Part shown: positions 24,479-33,040 of the stretch, in pieces
Layout of the letters: every line of letters begins with the position of its first letter
Position numbering within the stretch: position 1 is the first letter of the stretch
Assembly: GCA_964013895.1 (NCBI GenBank)
Contig: CAXGYF010000004.1
Span: 8,512 to 72,511 of the forward strand
Direction: 5' to 3'
From: MedAcidi-G1 sp002713545
GTDB lineage: Bacteria; Actinomycetota; Acidimicrobiia; Acidimicrobiales; MedAcidi-G1
Length of the DNA stretch: 64,000 bases
Position numbers and translations under genes: made by a program
The notes under the pieces: model-generated
What the model was told of the DNA's origin: nothing
Databases searched by the model: none
Seen by the model: the letters and a program-made list of their open reading frames with translations, nothing else

Positions 24479-25372
24479 GCCGTAAACACTCTCTGGTGGC
24501 GGAACTTTTTCCAATAAACGATCCACCACCACACCAATTTCGCTAACTTCGAACTTTCTACCCTCTACCTCTTCCGAAGGACCGTGCCTCCAGCCATCAC
24601 ATAGATTAATTTTCCCACCTGAAATTTCGAATATTCTTCCCGTCACGTTGCAATCTCTACTCGACAACCAAACAACAAGGGGCGAAACATTTTCGGGATT
24701 CTTTTCATCCCAACCTTCTGGGATTTCTGCATCATAAAAAATTCCTTCGGTCATGCGTGTTCTCGCATCTGGTGCTATGCCATTTACTTTGATACCGTAT
24801 TGACCCCACTCCGCTGATGCTTGAACAACCAGTAATGCTATTCCTGCTTTAGCCGCTGCGTAGTTACCTTGACCAACGCTTCCCATAAGGCCTGCTCCCG
24901 AAGATGTCATAACTATTCGACCTTTAATCTCTTTTCCTTCTTTTGCTAAATTTCTCCAGTAGCTTGCCGCATGACGGGCGGGTGCCAAATGGCCTTTGAG
25001 ATGAACTCGTATCACTGAATCCCATTCGTCTTCACTCATACCCACTAGCATTCGATCCCTGAGGAAACCAGCGTTGCAAATTAATGCGTCTAATCTCCCC
25101 CACTTTTCAATAGCATGTGAAACCATTCTTTCAGCTTGCTCCCAATCAGCTACATCAGCAGAATTTGCTTCAGCTTTTCCTCCCATTTCTAAGATTTCAT
25201 TCACTACTTGATCCGCTGGAGAAAATCCCGTACCTTCTCCATCTAGTGAAACCCCTAGGTCGTTAACCAATACAGAAGCTCCTTCTGAAGCGAGAGCTAA
25301 AGCATGAGCCCTGCCAAGTCCCCTGCCGGCTCCCGTTACGATCACCACCTGACCATCACAGTTACCGGACAT
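24470..25372 (-). CDS. SDR dehydrogenase, MFE-2/hydroxyacyl-CoA or hydroxysteroid dehydrogenase-like
   Basis: A 300-residue SDR. It has TGAGRGLGRAHALALASEGA (about 13-32), VNDLG, ICNAGFLRDRM, Ser in VMTSSGAG and Tyr/Lys in GNYAAAKAG, with IAPDAR. The VNDLG...DGEG region and NAGFLRDRMLVGMSEDEWD are typical of peroxisomal-type multifunctional enzyme 2 dehydrogenase domains and their actinobacterial relatives such as Rv3502c, which oxidise 3-hydroxyacyl-CoA or 17-hydroxysteroids. It ends convergent with the GntR gene and starts 14 nt after ybaK on the same strand. The substrate is inferred. Confidence 0.87.
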   Translation of the reverse strand: MSGNCDGQVVIVTGAGRGLGRAHALALASEGASVLVNDLGVSLDGEGTGFSPADQVVNEILEMGGKAEANSADVADWEQAERMVSHAIEKWGRLDALICNAGFLRDRMLVGMSEDEWDSVIRVHLKGHLAPARHAASYWRNLAKEGKEIKGRIVMTSSGAGLMGSVGQGNYAAAKAGIALLVVQASAEWGQYGIKVNGIAPDARTRMTEGIFYDAEIPEGWDEKNPENVSPLVVWLSSRDCNVTGRIFEISGGKINLCDGWRHGPSEEVEGRKFEVSEIGVVVDRLLEKVPPPESVYGSR

Positions 25373-25386
25373 TTTTACTCTTTTCT

Positions 25387-25857
25387 TCAGCGTGTAACTG
25401 CAACCACAGCACCGCTAGTAGCTTTTACAAGTTCTTTTGGTTGTATAGGGAAAACAGAATCAGGTGTGCCTGCTGCAGCCCAAATTTCTTCAAATTCCAT
25501 TAAGTGTGGATCTACTACTGTCTTAAGTGGAACGGTGTGACCCAACGGAGGGGTCCCTCCAATTGCATAACCTGTAGCGGCACGAACCTCACTAGCGCCT
25601 GCAATTCTTATTTCTGTTCCTATGTATTCAGCTAGTTTTTCTTCATCAACCCTACGCGCTCCAGAGCAAAGGATGAGGATCGGCCGCACATCAGCCATAA
25701 ATACCAAGGACTTGACTATCTGATCTATCTTGCAACCAACAGCTGCAGCTGCGTCAGCAGCTGTTCGTGTGCCATCCGGATAACGCTGCACTTCGATATC
25801 CAACCCAGAAGCTTCAGCTTCAATAATGAATCTGTCAATTGCACTCGTCCGCGCCAT
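25387..25857 (-). CDS. YbaK/EbsC-type aminoacyl-tRNA deacylase
   Basis: A 156-residue protein of the bacterial Cys/Pro-tRNA(Pro) editing fold. The key parts are TRTAADAAAAVGCKIDQIVK with the conserved Lys in VKSLVFMAD (about 47-55), ILCSGARRVDEEKLAEYIG, and the substrate-proximal ATGYAIGGTPPLGH loop (GxxxGGxxPxGH). Free-standing members hydrolyse mischarged tRNA. AGGAGG stands before the ATG at 25857. It is likely the first gene of the pair with the SDR. The 182 nt to the divergent acyl-CoA ligase gene hold no recognisable element. Confidence 0.9.
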   Translation of the reverse strand: MARTSAIDRFIIEAEASGLDIEVQRYPDGTRTAADAAAAVGCKIDQIVKSLVFMADVRPILILCSGARRVDEEKLAEYIGTEIRIAGASEVRAATGYAIGGTPPLGHTVPLKTVVDPHLMEFEEIWAAAGTPDSVFPIQPKELVKATSGAVVAVTR

Positions 25858-26039
25858 TTACTGTTTTCCTCCTGAAAATTATCGAAGGCTCAGTTGGACT
25901 ACCTTCTCAAAGTGCAATGCTACGGGGCAAGTTATACATGCTCCTCACGTACATTAAAAATTTTCACAAAAATCACTACCCCTGAGGAAAAATGTCTAAT
26001 TAAATCACCCACTTCTAGAAAGAGATAGCATTTCTTTTA

Positions 26040-27539
26040 ATGCTTCCAGAAATAGTAAGAGCTGCTGCTTCAAATTTTAATGATAAAACTGCAATCGAAT
26101 GTGAAAATAATATCTCACTTTCATACAAAGATTTGGACAGGATCTCTGACGAAGTGTCAGGCGCCCTTCTGAAAAGAGGTTTAATAGAAGGTTCAATCGT
26201 TTTATTGTCTCTCCCTACCAGTATCGAATACCTAATTATCTATATAGCGGCGTCAAAAATTGGTGTTGTTACTGCTGGTGTTAATCCACGTCTTAAAGCT
26301 TTAGAGCGGAGAGCAATTTGTGAAATTACGGAACCAGATCTTGTTATTACCACTCTTGACCTGTCGGATGGAATCCCAACAGATATTTCTGTTGAAACTA
26401 TAGAAATTACTGAAAATAGGGAGAAATTACTAATAGATCTTCGTTCCGATTCGTTCCAACCAAGAAAACTTGAAGAGAATCCCGATCGAGCAGTCTGTGT
26501 TTGCTTCACATCAGGATCAACTGGCACACCTAAGGGTGCTCTATTCACAAATAAAGAGCTCTTTGCAATACAAAAAATGGACACTGAGGGTGTTTGGGGG
26601 ACTGGCGGTCACCTCGTTCCAAGTACGGCATTTGCTCACGTGGGAAGTATGACGAAACTACCGTGGCAACTATCAAAAGGTCTGACGCTTCATGTTCTTG
26701 ATAGGTGGAAAGCTGAAAAGGTGCTGGAACTTGTCGAGAAGCACCGCATATCTGCGATTGCAGGTGTGTCGGCTCAAATTGCACTACTCCTAAAAGTAGA
26801 TAATTTGGAAAATTACGATTTAAATTGTGTTAAAGCAGTTGTTGCTGGTGGAGGCCCTTCTCCGCCTGCATTAGTAGTAAGAGCGAAAAACAGTTTCAAT
26901 GCCCCGTATTCAATTCGCTATTCTTCAACGGAGTCAGGTGGAATCGGGTTAGCTACTTCGCTCGAAGCTTCATTGGAAGAGTCCCTTTACACAATAGGTA
27001 AACCAAGACCAGGAGTGCAAGCGAAAATACTCGGTGAAGATGGGGATCTTGTTAACACTGGGGAGATTGGAGAACTATTTCTTAAAACTCCAAGTTCTAT
27101 GAACTCATATTGGCGTGATCCAGAAAATACAAAAAAATTTCTAGTTGATGGATGGTTAAAAACAGAGGACTTGGCAAGAGTAGGAGAGGATGGGCTTTTC
27201 AGACTTGCTGGGAGAACTAACGAAATGTTTATAAGGGGTGGTTATAACGTCTACCCGCAAGAAGTTGAATCGGTTTTAAGCACTCACCCTAAAATTGAGC
27301 AAATGGTATTGATTCCAAAAACTCACCCTGTCTTAGGTCAAGTGGGAGTCGCTTTTGTCGTACCTTCACAATCTGGAGAAAATCTGACTCTGGAGGATCT
27401 GGTTGAATTTGGAAAAGACAAACTAGCTAATTACAAACTGCCAGAAGAATTAAGCATTATCGATGAATTGCCATTAAAGAATGGTTTTAAAATTGATCGT
27501 TCTTTTTTGAAGAGCCTTACCCAAAAAGAAAATAACTAG
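26040..27539 (+). CDS. Acyl-CoA synthetase (AMP-forming, FadD-like)
   Basis: A 499-residue adenylate-forming enzyme that activates a carboxylic acid via acyl-AMP to acyl-CoA. The P-loop is FTSGSTGTPKGAL (about 155-167); A5 is YSSTESGGIG (about 298-307); A7/A8 are GWLKTEDLARVGEDGLFRLA and GRTNEMFIRGGYNVYPQEVE; the catalytic Lys is in LPLKNGFKIDR (about 480-490). It lies alone on the plus strand between ybaK and rsgA. Its acid substrate is unknown; sterol side-chain or fatty acids would fit the other acyl-CoA genes in the window. Confidence 0.9.
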   Translation: MLPEIVRAAASNFNDKTAIECENNISLSYKDLDRISDEVSGALLKRGLIEGSIVLLSLPTSIEYLIIYIAASKIGVVTAGVNPRLKALERRAICEITEPDLVITTLDLSDGIPTDISVETIEITENREKLLIDLRSDSFQPRKLEENPDRAVCVCFTSGSTGTPKGALFTNKELFAIQKMDTEGVWGTGGHLVPSTAFAHVGSMTKLPWQLSKGLTLHVLDRWKAEKVLELVEKHRISAIAGVSAQIALLLKVDNLENYDLNCVKAVVAGGGPSPPALVVRAKNSFNAPYSIRYSSTESGGIGLATSLEASLEESLYTIGKPRPGVQAKILGEDGDLVNTGEIGELFLKTPSSMNSYWRDPENTKKFLVDGWLKTEDLARVGEDGLFRLAGRTNEMFIRGGYNVYPQEVESVLSTHPKIEQMVLIPKTHPVLGQVGVAFVVPSQSGENLTLEDLVEFGKDKLANYKLPEELSIIDELPLKNGFKIDRSFLKSLTQKENN

Positions 27540-27551
27540 TACTAGCGAATG

Positions 27552-28535
27552 TCATCTGTTTTTACGTTTTGAGGTTTTCGTCTGTTGATCTGAAAGTTCC
27601 TTCAAAAGAGCCCGATACCTAGTCAGTCTCCTCTCGTCCACTAGTCCCTTTAAAACATCTCCAATTACTGCACAGTCTGGTTCGCTATCGTGCATACAGT
27701 TACTGAAACGACAATCCTTGGAACGTTTTTCCAAATCAGCAAAAACTTTTTCTAAAGATTCTTTAGCATCCCATATACCAACAGAGCGCAAGCCTGGTGT
27801 GTCGACTAGCAAACCTCCATCAGGACAAAGAAGCATCTCACGGGTAACGGTTGTATGCCTGCCTCTTTTGTCACCTGGTCTAACTTCGCCTGTTTCTAAA
27901 ATTTCGCCACCAAGCAACGCATTCGCAAGTGATGACTTGCCAGCACCAGACTCCCCTATTAATGCGGCTGTATGACCTCGTTTTAGCATTTGTTTTATTT
28001 CTTCTAATCCCGAATCAGAAGCATTGGCTGAATCAACTGTGAGAGTTAACACCCCCGGAGCTATGGCTTTAATCGTTTGCATTGTTTCTTCTAACAATTC
28101 GTCTCTTTCTTCAACTTTTGTTAAAACAACGATCACTTGGCTCCGACTACTCCAAGCTAAAGTCAAAAGTCTTTCGATACGGCCAGGCGGGAGTGGACGG
28201 TCTATACCGTGGACTATCATCACTAAATCCAAATTAGAAACGAGAACTTGCTCTACTCTTTCATCTGAGGGGTCGCGACGAGATAATTTATTCTTGCGGG
28301 GTAAAACCTCCTCGATAACAGTGCCGATCTCCGGAATATCTGCCAATCTGACCCAATCACCTGTTACCGGCGCTACTGCTCCCTGGGATCTATTGGAATC
28401 TGATACAGCTCTTACTATTCCTTTTTTTGATATTACGTCGCACTCACCACGATCAACCCGAATAATTCGCCCAAGTTCGTGATAAAGCGATACAAGATCC
28501 TCGGTAGCCCCGTAATCCAAAAGGTCGACAGTCAT
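27552..28535 (-). CDS. rsgA: Small ribosomal subunit biogenesis GTPase RsgA
   Basis: A 327-residue circularly permuted GTPase. An OB-fold comes first (VTGDWVRLAD), then G4-like LTKVEERDE, the P-loop GESGAGKSSLANALLG (about 195-210) and G3 DTPGLRSVG. The zinc motif near the C-terminus is CRFSNCMHDSEPDC (Cys, Cys, His, Cys). RsgA checks late 30S assembly. The motif TGEVRPGDKRGRHTTVTREM is highly characteristic. The gene ends 12 nt from the convergent acyl-CoA ligase gene and is followed (upstream side at 28535) by the opposite end of the ABC export operon on the same strand. Confidence 0.94.
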   Translation of the reverse strand: MTVDLLDYGATEDLVSLYHELGRIIRVDRGECDVISKKGIVRAVSDSNRSQGAVAPVTGDWVRLADIPEIGTVIEEVLPRKNKLSRRDPSDERVEQVLVSNLDLVMIVHGIDRPLPPGRIERLLTLAWSSRSQVIVVLTKVEERDELLEETMQTIKAIAPGVLTLTVDSANASDSGLEEIKQMLKRGHTAALIGESGAGKSSLANALLGGEILETGEVRPGDKRGRHTTVTREMLLCPDGGLLVDTPGLRSVGIWDAKESLEKVFADLEKRSKDCRFSNCMHDSEPDCAVIGDVLKGLVDERRLTRYRALLKELSDQQTKTSKRKNR

Positions 28536-28560
28536 ATAGAAATATTAGATCCAAATCATG

Positions 28561-29751
28561 TTAACCAAGGCGAAGGGTTTCCAAAGGTTCAAGACGTGCC
28601 GCTTTCATAGAGGGGTAGAGACCAGATGCGACAGCCACCGCGACTGAAACTAAACTCCAACCTGCTAAAGAGGGCAAAGACAGAATCATTACATAATCAC
28701 GGGACCAAGAAGTGAACCAAACAACACCCGCTCCTGCTAGCGCCCCAAAGATTCCCCCCAATACACCTATCACCAATGCTTCAAAAAGAAACTGCATTGC
28801 TATTGTCGTACGCGTGTGCCCCAAAGCACGCCGAATACCTATCTCGGCAGAACGTTGAATCACAGAGATAGACATAACATTGGCTATTCCAACGCCACCT
28901 ACTATTAGGGCCAAACCGCCCATTAATTTCGTTAAATTATTCAAACTCTCGTCTACTTGAGATTCTGCATCAAGAAGATCTGTCGGCACACTAGTCCGAG
29001 CTCCGTCAGGCCCTCCCAAACTAACCACGGTCGGTATTTCTTCTGCCACTAATTGGGTATTGGTAGGGGCGCGAACATATAGTCGAGTCGGGTCTTGGTT
29101 TTCTATTTCCCAGTCTTTTTCCGCCGTTGAAAAAGCTATAAAAACTGCAGAATCCATTGAAGGTTCAAGCAAAACCCAATCAAGTACACCTACAACACCA
29201 TAATCAATTCCATTCAAAGAAATAGTTCGTTGCTCTCCTCTTAGATAACCGTATTCATCTGCCAAATCTCTTCCGATTACAGCAACGCGGGCGGCGCGAT
29301 CATAGTCAAATTGATTGATGAACCTTCCGCTCACCATCGGGACTTCCATGGTTTCTGGAAGGTTTAAACCAGTAGCAATAATTGGGACCGGAAAAGCCCT
29401 GTAGTAGTCTTCTGCAGCATCAAAAGGCAACGTCACTACATTAGAAATCTGATACGTGCCAGTCACAGATGAAACGTCGGGAAGACGAGATACTCGCTCA
29501 GCAGCATCTGCAGGTATCCGTGGAGTTTGACCGAAACCTCCCAGAGCATCCTGAGCATTGGCCACTATCAAATCTGTACCTAGTTCTTGCAGCTGAGCCT
29601 TTAAATAGCCTTTTGAGCTTTCATTTATGCCAATAGCCGAAACAATCGCGCCCACTCCTAAAATCGGGCCGAGCAGTATTAAAAGAGTTCGAACTTTTCG
29701 AGCTGTGAGTCCAGATACAGCTACTCTCACCAAATCAATGAAACGCTTCAC
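28561..29751 (-). CDS. MacB-type ABC transporter permease (FtsX-like)
   Basis: A 396-residue inner-membrane protein. One membrane helix near residues 18-42 is followed by a large extracytoplasmic MacB_PCD domain (about 45-270), then the FtsX domain with three helices (about 280-390). The conserved helix-adjacent motif is SVIQRSAEIGIRRALGHTRT. This is a mechanotransmission-type ABC protein, which moves substrates on the outer face rather than across the membrane. Its start overlaps the end of the ATPase gene by 4 nt. With the ATPase and adaptor it forms an export/efflux operon. The substrate is unknown. Confidence 0.9.
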   Translation of the reverse strand: MKRFIDLVRVAVSGLTARKVRTLLILLGPILGVGAIVSAIGINESSKGYLKAQLQELGTDLIVANAQDALGGFGQTPRIPADAAERVSRLPDVSSVTGTYQISNVVTLPFDAAEDYYRAFPVPIIATGLNLPETMEVPMVSGRFINQFDYDRAARVAVIGRDLADEYGYLRGEQRTISLNGIDYGVVGVLDWVLLEPSMDSAVFIAFSTAEKDWEIENQDPTRLYVRAPTNTQLVAEEIPTVVSLGGPDGARTSVPTDLLDAESQVDESLNNLTKLMGGLALIVGGVGIANVMSISVIQRSAEIGIRRALGHTRTTIAMQFLFEALVIGVLGGIFGALAGAGVVWFTSWSRDYVMILSLPSLAGWSLVSVAVAVASGLYPSMKAARLEPLETLRLG

Positions 29752-30443
29752 TTTTCAGAACCCAGTATCAAATCTTCAACTATTTCTCCATCTTTCATGG
29801 AAATTTTTCGATCAGTCGAATCTGCTATTTCCATGTCATGAGTGACTAGACAAACAGCTCTTTCTGGGGATTTTAAATCTGCAAAAACTTCCATAATATT
29901 TTCGGCATTTTCGGAATCGAGTGCTCCCGTTGGTTCATCAGCCAGCACCACTAAAGGGTCTGTGACTATAGCTCTTGCGATTGCAACTCTCTGCTGCTCT
30001 CCGCCCGACAACTGAACCGGTCTATGATTTTCCCTGCCTCCAAGTCCTAACTTGTTCAAAGACTCCGCAGCTTTTTTCTTACGCTCTTTAGGCGATAAGC
30101 CCCTATACAACAGAGCGGTTTCCACATTACCCAATGCACTCAAGTGTGGGATCAAATGAAACTGTTGAAAGACAAACCCTATTGCGTCTCCGCGCAAACG
30201 TGAACGTTGAAAATCGTTCATACTCGTTGCATCTACGCCTTTTACTTTGACATTTCCTTTTGATGGAACGTCCAAAAGCCCCAACAGCCCTAACATGGTT
30301 GATTTACCAGACCCAGAGGGACCCACTATTGACATGAAATCACTCGAAAAAATATCTAACGAAACTTGATGCAAGGCATGCACTTCAACATCAGTTCCAT
30401 AGATACGCGATACAGACTCCAACGAAAGCAGGCTTTCAGACAT
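29748..30443 (-). CDS. MacB/LolD-type ABC transporter ATP-binding protein
   Basis: A 231-residue ABC ATPase with Walker A GPSGSGKST (about 40-48), Q-loop VFQQFHLIPHLSALGNVETA, signature LSGGEQQRVAIARAIV, Walker B VVLADEPTGALDSENAENI and H-loop VTHDMEIA. The HLIPHLSALGNVE and DEPTGALD forms belong to the MacB/LolD/FtsE subgroup. It powers the FtsX-like permease encoded just downstream. The adaptor gene ends 13 nt upstream of its start, so the three genes are one transcription unit. Confidence 0.94.
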   Translation of the reverse strand: MSESLLSLESVSRIYGTDVEVHALHQVSLDIFSSDFMSIVGPSGSGKSTMLGLLGLLDVPSKGNVKVKGVDATSMNDFQRSRLRGDAIGFVFQQFHLIPHLSALGNVETALLYRGLSPKERKKKAAESLNKLGLGGRENHRPVQLSGGEQQRVAIARAIVTDPLVVLADEPTGALDSENAENIMEVFADLKSPERAVCLVTHDMEIADSTDRKISMKDGEIVEDLILGSEK

Positions 30444-30456
30444 CTAGAAACACCTC

Positions 30457-32967
30457 TTAAGAGCGATCAATTTCTATTATCACGAACTCTTCTGGTGAAA
30501 CTCCAGAAATTATTTCCACCCACGCACCATCTAACATGCCTGTTTGAACAACTCGTCTTTCAATCGTTCCGTCTCTACTAACAACCCTAATTTTCTCGGA
30601 AGAGTCCTCCGTTAGAACTGCTGCAATTGGCACAACTATCGCATCAACCGCTTCAGCTACGACCACATCTATGGCTAATACAGCCCCTTCAACGGCAATC
30701 AATTCCTTGAAAGATTCAATCTCACCTTCGTAAAGTTCACTTGCCCCATTCCTGGTAACTGCATCATCAAGTTGCGCAATAATTCCATCTGATTCTTGAT
30801 CCCCTGCATCCATTTCTATTACTACTTTTTGACCTATTTCTAGTTTTGCTCGATCTGATGGTCTTGCGAATAACACCACTTTAAAAGTTGGCTCTGTAAG
30901 AGCTAGTATTTCCGTACCCGAAGGAACAAAGTCTTCTTTTTCAAAATTTACTCTTCCTACTCTTGCGGGCCAAGTAGCAACAATCATGTCTCCCGGCATG
31001 AAGAAAACATCATCACGAAGCGAACGTATAGGCACTTCGACTGATACTTCTCCTGCTTTCATAAGAGCAGAACCTTCTAAGACCTCGTAATCAACTCCCT
31101 GCTGAGCGGTACCTGTAACGGAATAATTAATGGAGGTATCTACTGTTACGGCTTGATCTGCCCTAACAGTAACCACCGATGTCTCACCTTCAAGAATAGT
31201 TCCACCACCTATTATGCTCAGTTCAGGCAAGTCGGGAGACTGCACTAGCACAGTGGCTTCCATTTGACTACTCAATTGGTATTCTGAATTCTGGGCCTCC
31301 AAAAGACGAACAGTCAAACTTTCGTCAACTTCTACAAGGTCATCATCCCTGATCTCTATAGATATTGAAGTTTTTTTACCACCCTTGGGAATGGTTATGT
31401 CACCACTCGGGATTATGTAATCAGCACCTGCTTCGACCTCACCTACTATTTCAAAAAAAACAATTAATTCTTCAGCTAATTCGTCGGTCGTTTCTAAATA
31501 GAAGGAAGCCATTCCCGGTTCTGATACATAATCACTTGATGATGCAAGAAATAAAACCGGCATATCAGGAGCTTCAGGATCATCTATCACAACAGTCGCC
31601 ATATCAGATTCTGCCAAAACCCAACGGGAAGCTTTAGCAACTCTCAGTTCTTCAGTTTTAGATTTGAGCAAAGGAGCCAGTCTCTCAAATTCTTCCTGTT
31701 CACTATCCGTTCGTTCTTCTTGTGCTTCTTCTAAGGCATCTTCGTAAGCGTCTAATGCTTTTGCCCTAGCTGCAGCGGTAATACTCTGATTACGGTAATT
31801 CCGCTCGGCTTCGTCATAAGAGTCTTTTAGATTTAACAAGTTTTCAGCTTCGGAAGGTGAAAAATCATACTCCCAAGCTTGAGATCCTGAAATAATTAGT
31901 TCGTCTACAAGCTCTTGTTCCACATCGGTAAAAATTTTTTCAGAATCAGATAATTCCGAGTACCTTTCATCTAATTCTTTTATCTCAGTTTCCAAGTCAT
32001 AAATTTTTAAGTCTTGAGGGGCGATACTTTCTGTCTTCTCAAACCCTCCGAGAATCGAAATTTCTAGATCTTCGTTAGCTTCCAGATCATCATCTGACAA
32101 AATGTCTATTTCAAATGTCAATTTTTCTGTACCGGCTGGAATTAAAAATTTATTATCACTTACTTCAAAATCTTTTCCTTCACTTGTATCACCAGAAAAA
32201 CTAATACTTACTTCTATATCTTCTTCCGGTGCTGGAACGGAAGTAACTTCAACTGACACCTTTCCACCCTCTAAAACCACTGAAGGACTAGCTGAAATTC
32301 CAACTATGGGTATTTCCTGAAGCTCAGAAACCGCTATACCTTGCCGTTCTACCAGGTCCTGAATTCCCTCACTCAAAGGAGAACCGATTGTAACCCCTAC
32401 GGTATTAACCGCTCCCAACCTGTAGCCGTAAGGGTTGGCAATTAAAGAAAAATTTACCAACTCGTCGACTTCAGTTATGCCAGTCTTAAAACCAAAATCG
32501 TCCTGCCATTCTGCTAAACCGTTTCTCGTTTCTTCAGTAAAAAACTGATCGACAATTCCAACTTCATAGCCTGCGTTTGTGAGAATATTTTCGAGTTGTT
32601 CAACATCAGGACCTTGGGCTCCAACGTTTAACTCTCGATAGAAAGAGAAATCTCCATTTACAGCAACAGATGGTCTACCGTCTAAAGAAAAAAGCTCAGT
32701 TGAAGCATTAACCGTGTCACCTTCTTTCAGGTTTAAAGAAGTTAAACGTCCTGCGGAAACTGAGTTTATTGATTGAAGCTCTTCTCTGCGCATTTCACCA
32801 TTTATTGTTATTTCTTCTGTCAAAGTTCGAACGCTAACTTTTTCTGCAATAAGACGATCAACGCTAACGTCGCTCACTTCGTCACTTTCTGAAGAGAGCA
32901 AAATAGCTGCTGCTACCCCCGCTCCAAGAAGCAAAAAAACCAGAATAGTAAATACCCGCTTCAACAT
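30457..32967 (-). CDS. Giant periplasmic-adaptor-like protein: HlyD/MacA core with a peptidoglycan-binding-like domain and inserted Calx-beta repeats
   Basis: An 836-residue membrane-anchored protein. Helix 5-25 is the anchor. A lipoyl-like half (about 45-100: GRLTSLNLKEGDTV) is followed by a peptidoglycan-binding-like unit (LNVGAQGPDVEQLENIL, about 110-160). A Calx-beta-like repeat (about 222-315) has ISFSGDTSEGKDFEV and DDLEANEDLEI. A charged coiled coil (about 325-450) follows, then two more Calx-beta-like repeats (about 465-665; AGADYIIPSGDITIPKGG, GTAQQGVDYEV). The C-terminal beta-barrel and MPT region (about 670-836) has RPSDRAKLEIGQKVVIEMD. MacA adaptors are about 370 residues; this is more than twice as long. 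It should link the MacB-type transporter to the outside surface. Confidence 0.82.
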   Translation of the reverse strand: MLKRVFTILVFLLLGAGVAAAILLSSESDEVSDVSVDRLIAEKVSVRTLTEEITINGEMRREELQSINSVSAGRLTSLNLKEGDTVNASTELFSLDGRPSVAVNGDFSFYRELNVGAQGPDVEQLENILTNAGYEVGIVDQFFTEETRNGLAEWQDDFGFKTGITEVDELVNFSLIANPYGYRLGAVNTVGVTIGSPLSEGIQDLVERQGIAVSELQEIPIVGISASPSVVLEGGKVSVEVTSVPAPEEDIEVSISFSGDTSEGKDFEVSDNKFLIPAGTEKLTFEIDILSDDDLEANEDLEISILGGFEKTESIAPQDLKIYDLETEIKELDERYSELSDSEKIFTDVEQELVDELIISGSQAWEYDFSPSEAENLLNLKDSYDEAERNYRNQSITAAARAKALDAYEDALEEAQEERTDSEQEEFERLAPLLKSKTEELRVAKASRWVLAESDMATVVIDDPEAPDMPVLFLASSSDYVSEPGMASFYLETTDELAEELIVFFEIVGEVEAGADYIIPSGDITIPKGGKKTSISIEIRDDDLVEVDESLTVRLLEAQNSEYQLSSQMEATVLVQSPDLPELSIIGGGTILEGETSVVTVRADQAVTVDTSINYSVTGTAQQGVDYEVLEGSALMKAGEVSVEVPIRSLRDDVFFMPGDMIVATWPARVGRVNFEKEDFVPSGTEILALTEPTFKVVLFARPSDRAKLEIGQKVVIEMDAGDQESDGIIAQLDDAVTRNGASELYEGEIESFKELIAVEGAVLAIDVVVAEAVDAIVVPIAAVLTEDSSEKIRVVSRDGTIERRVVQTGMLDGAWVEIISGVSPEEFVIIEIDRS

Positions 32968-33040
32968 TTTTCTCCTTTAGACGCTCTCTTATATTTGTAT
33001 TCTCTTGTAGGGAAATTTTCTCTAATGTTATTTTTCACAA

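Noticed and set aside
28024..28482. Plus-strand 152-aa frame
   Set aside because: It is the complement of rsgA, which has full family motifs; the Ser/Thr-rich composition is typical of an antisense frame.
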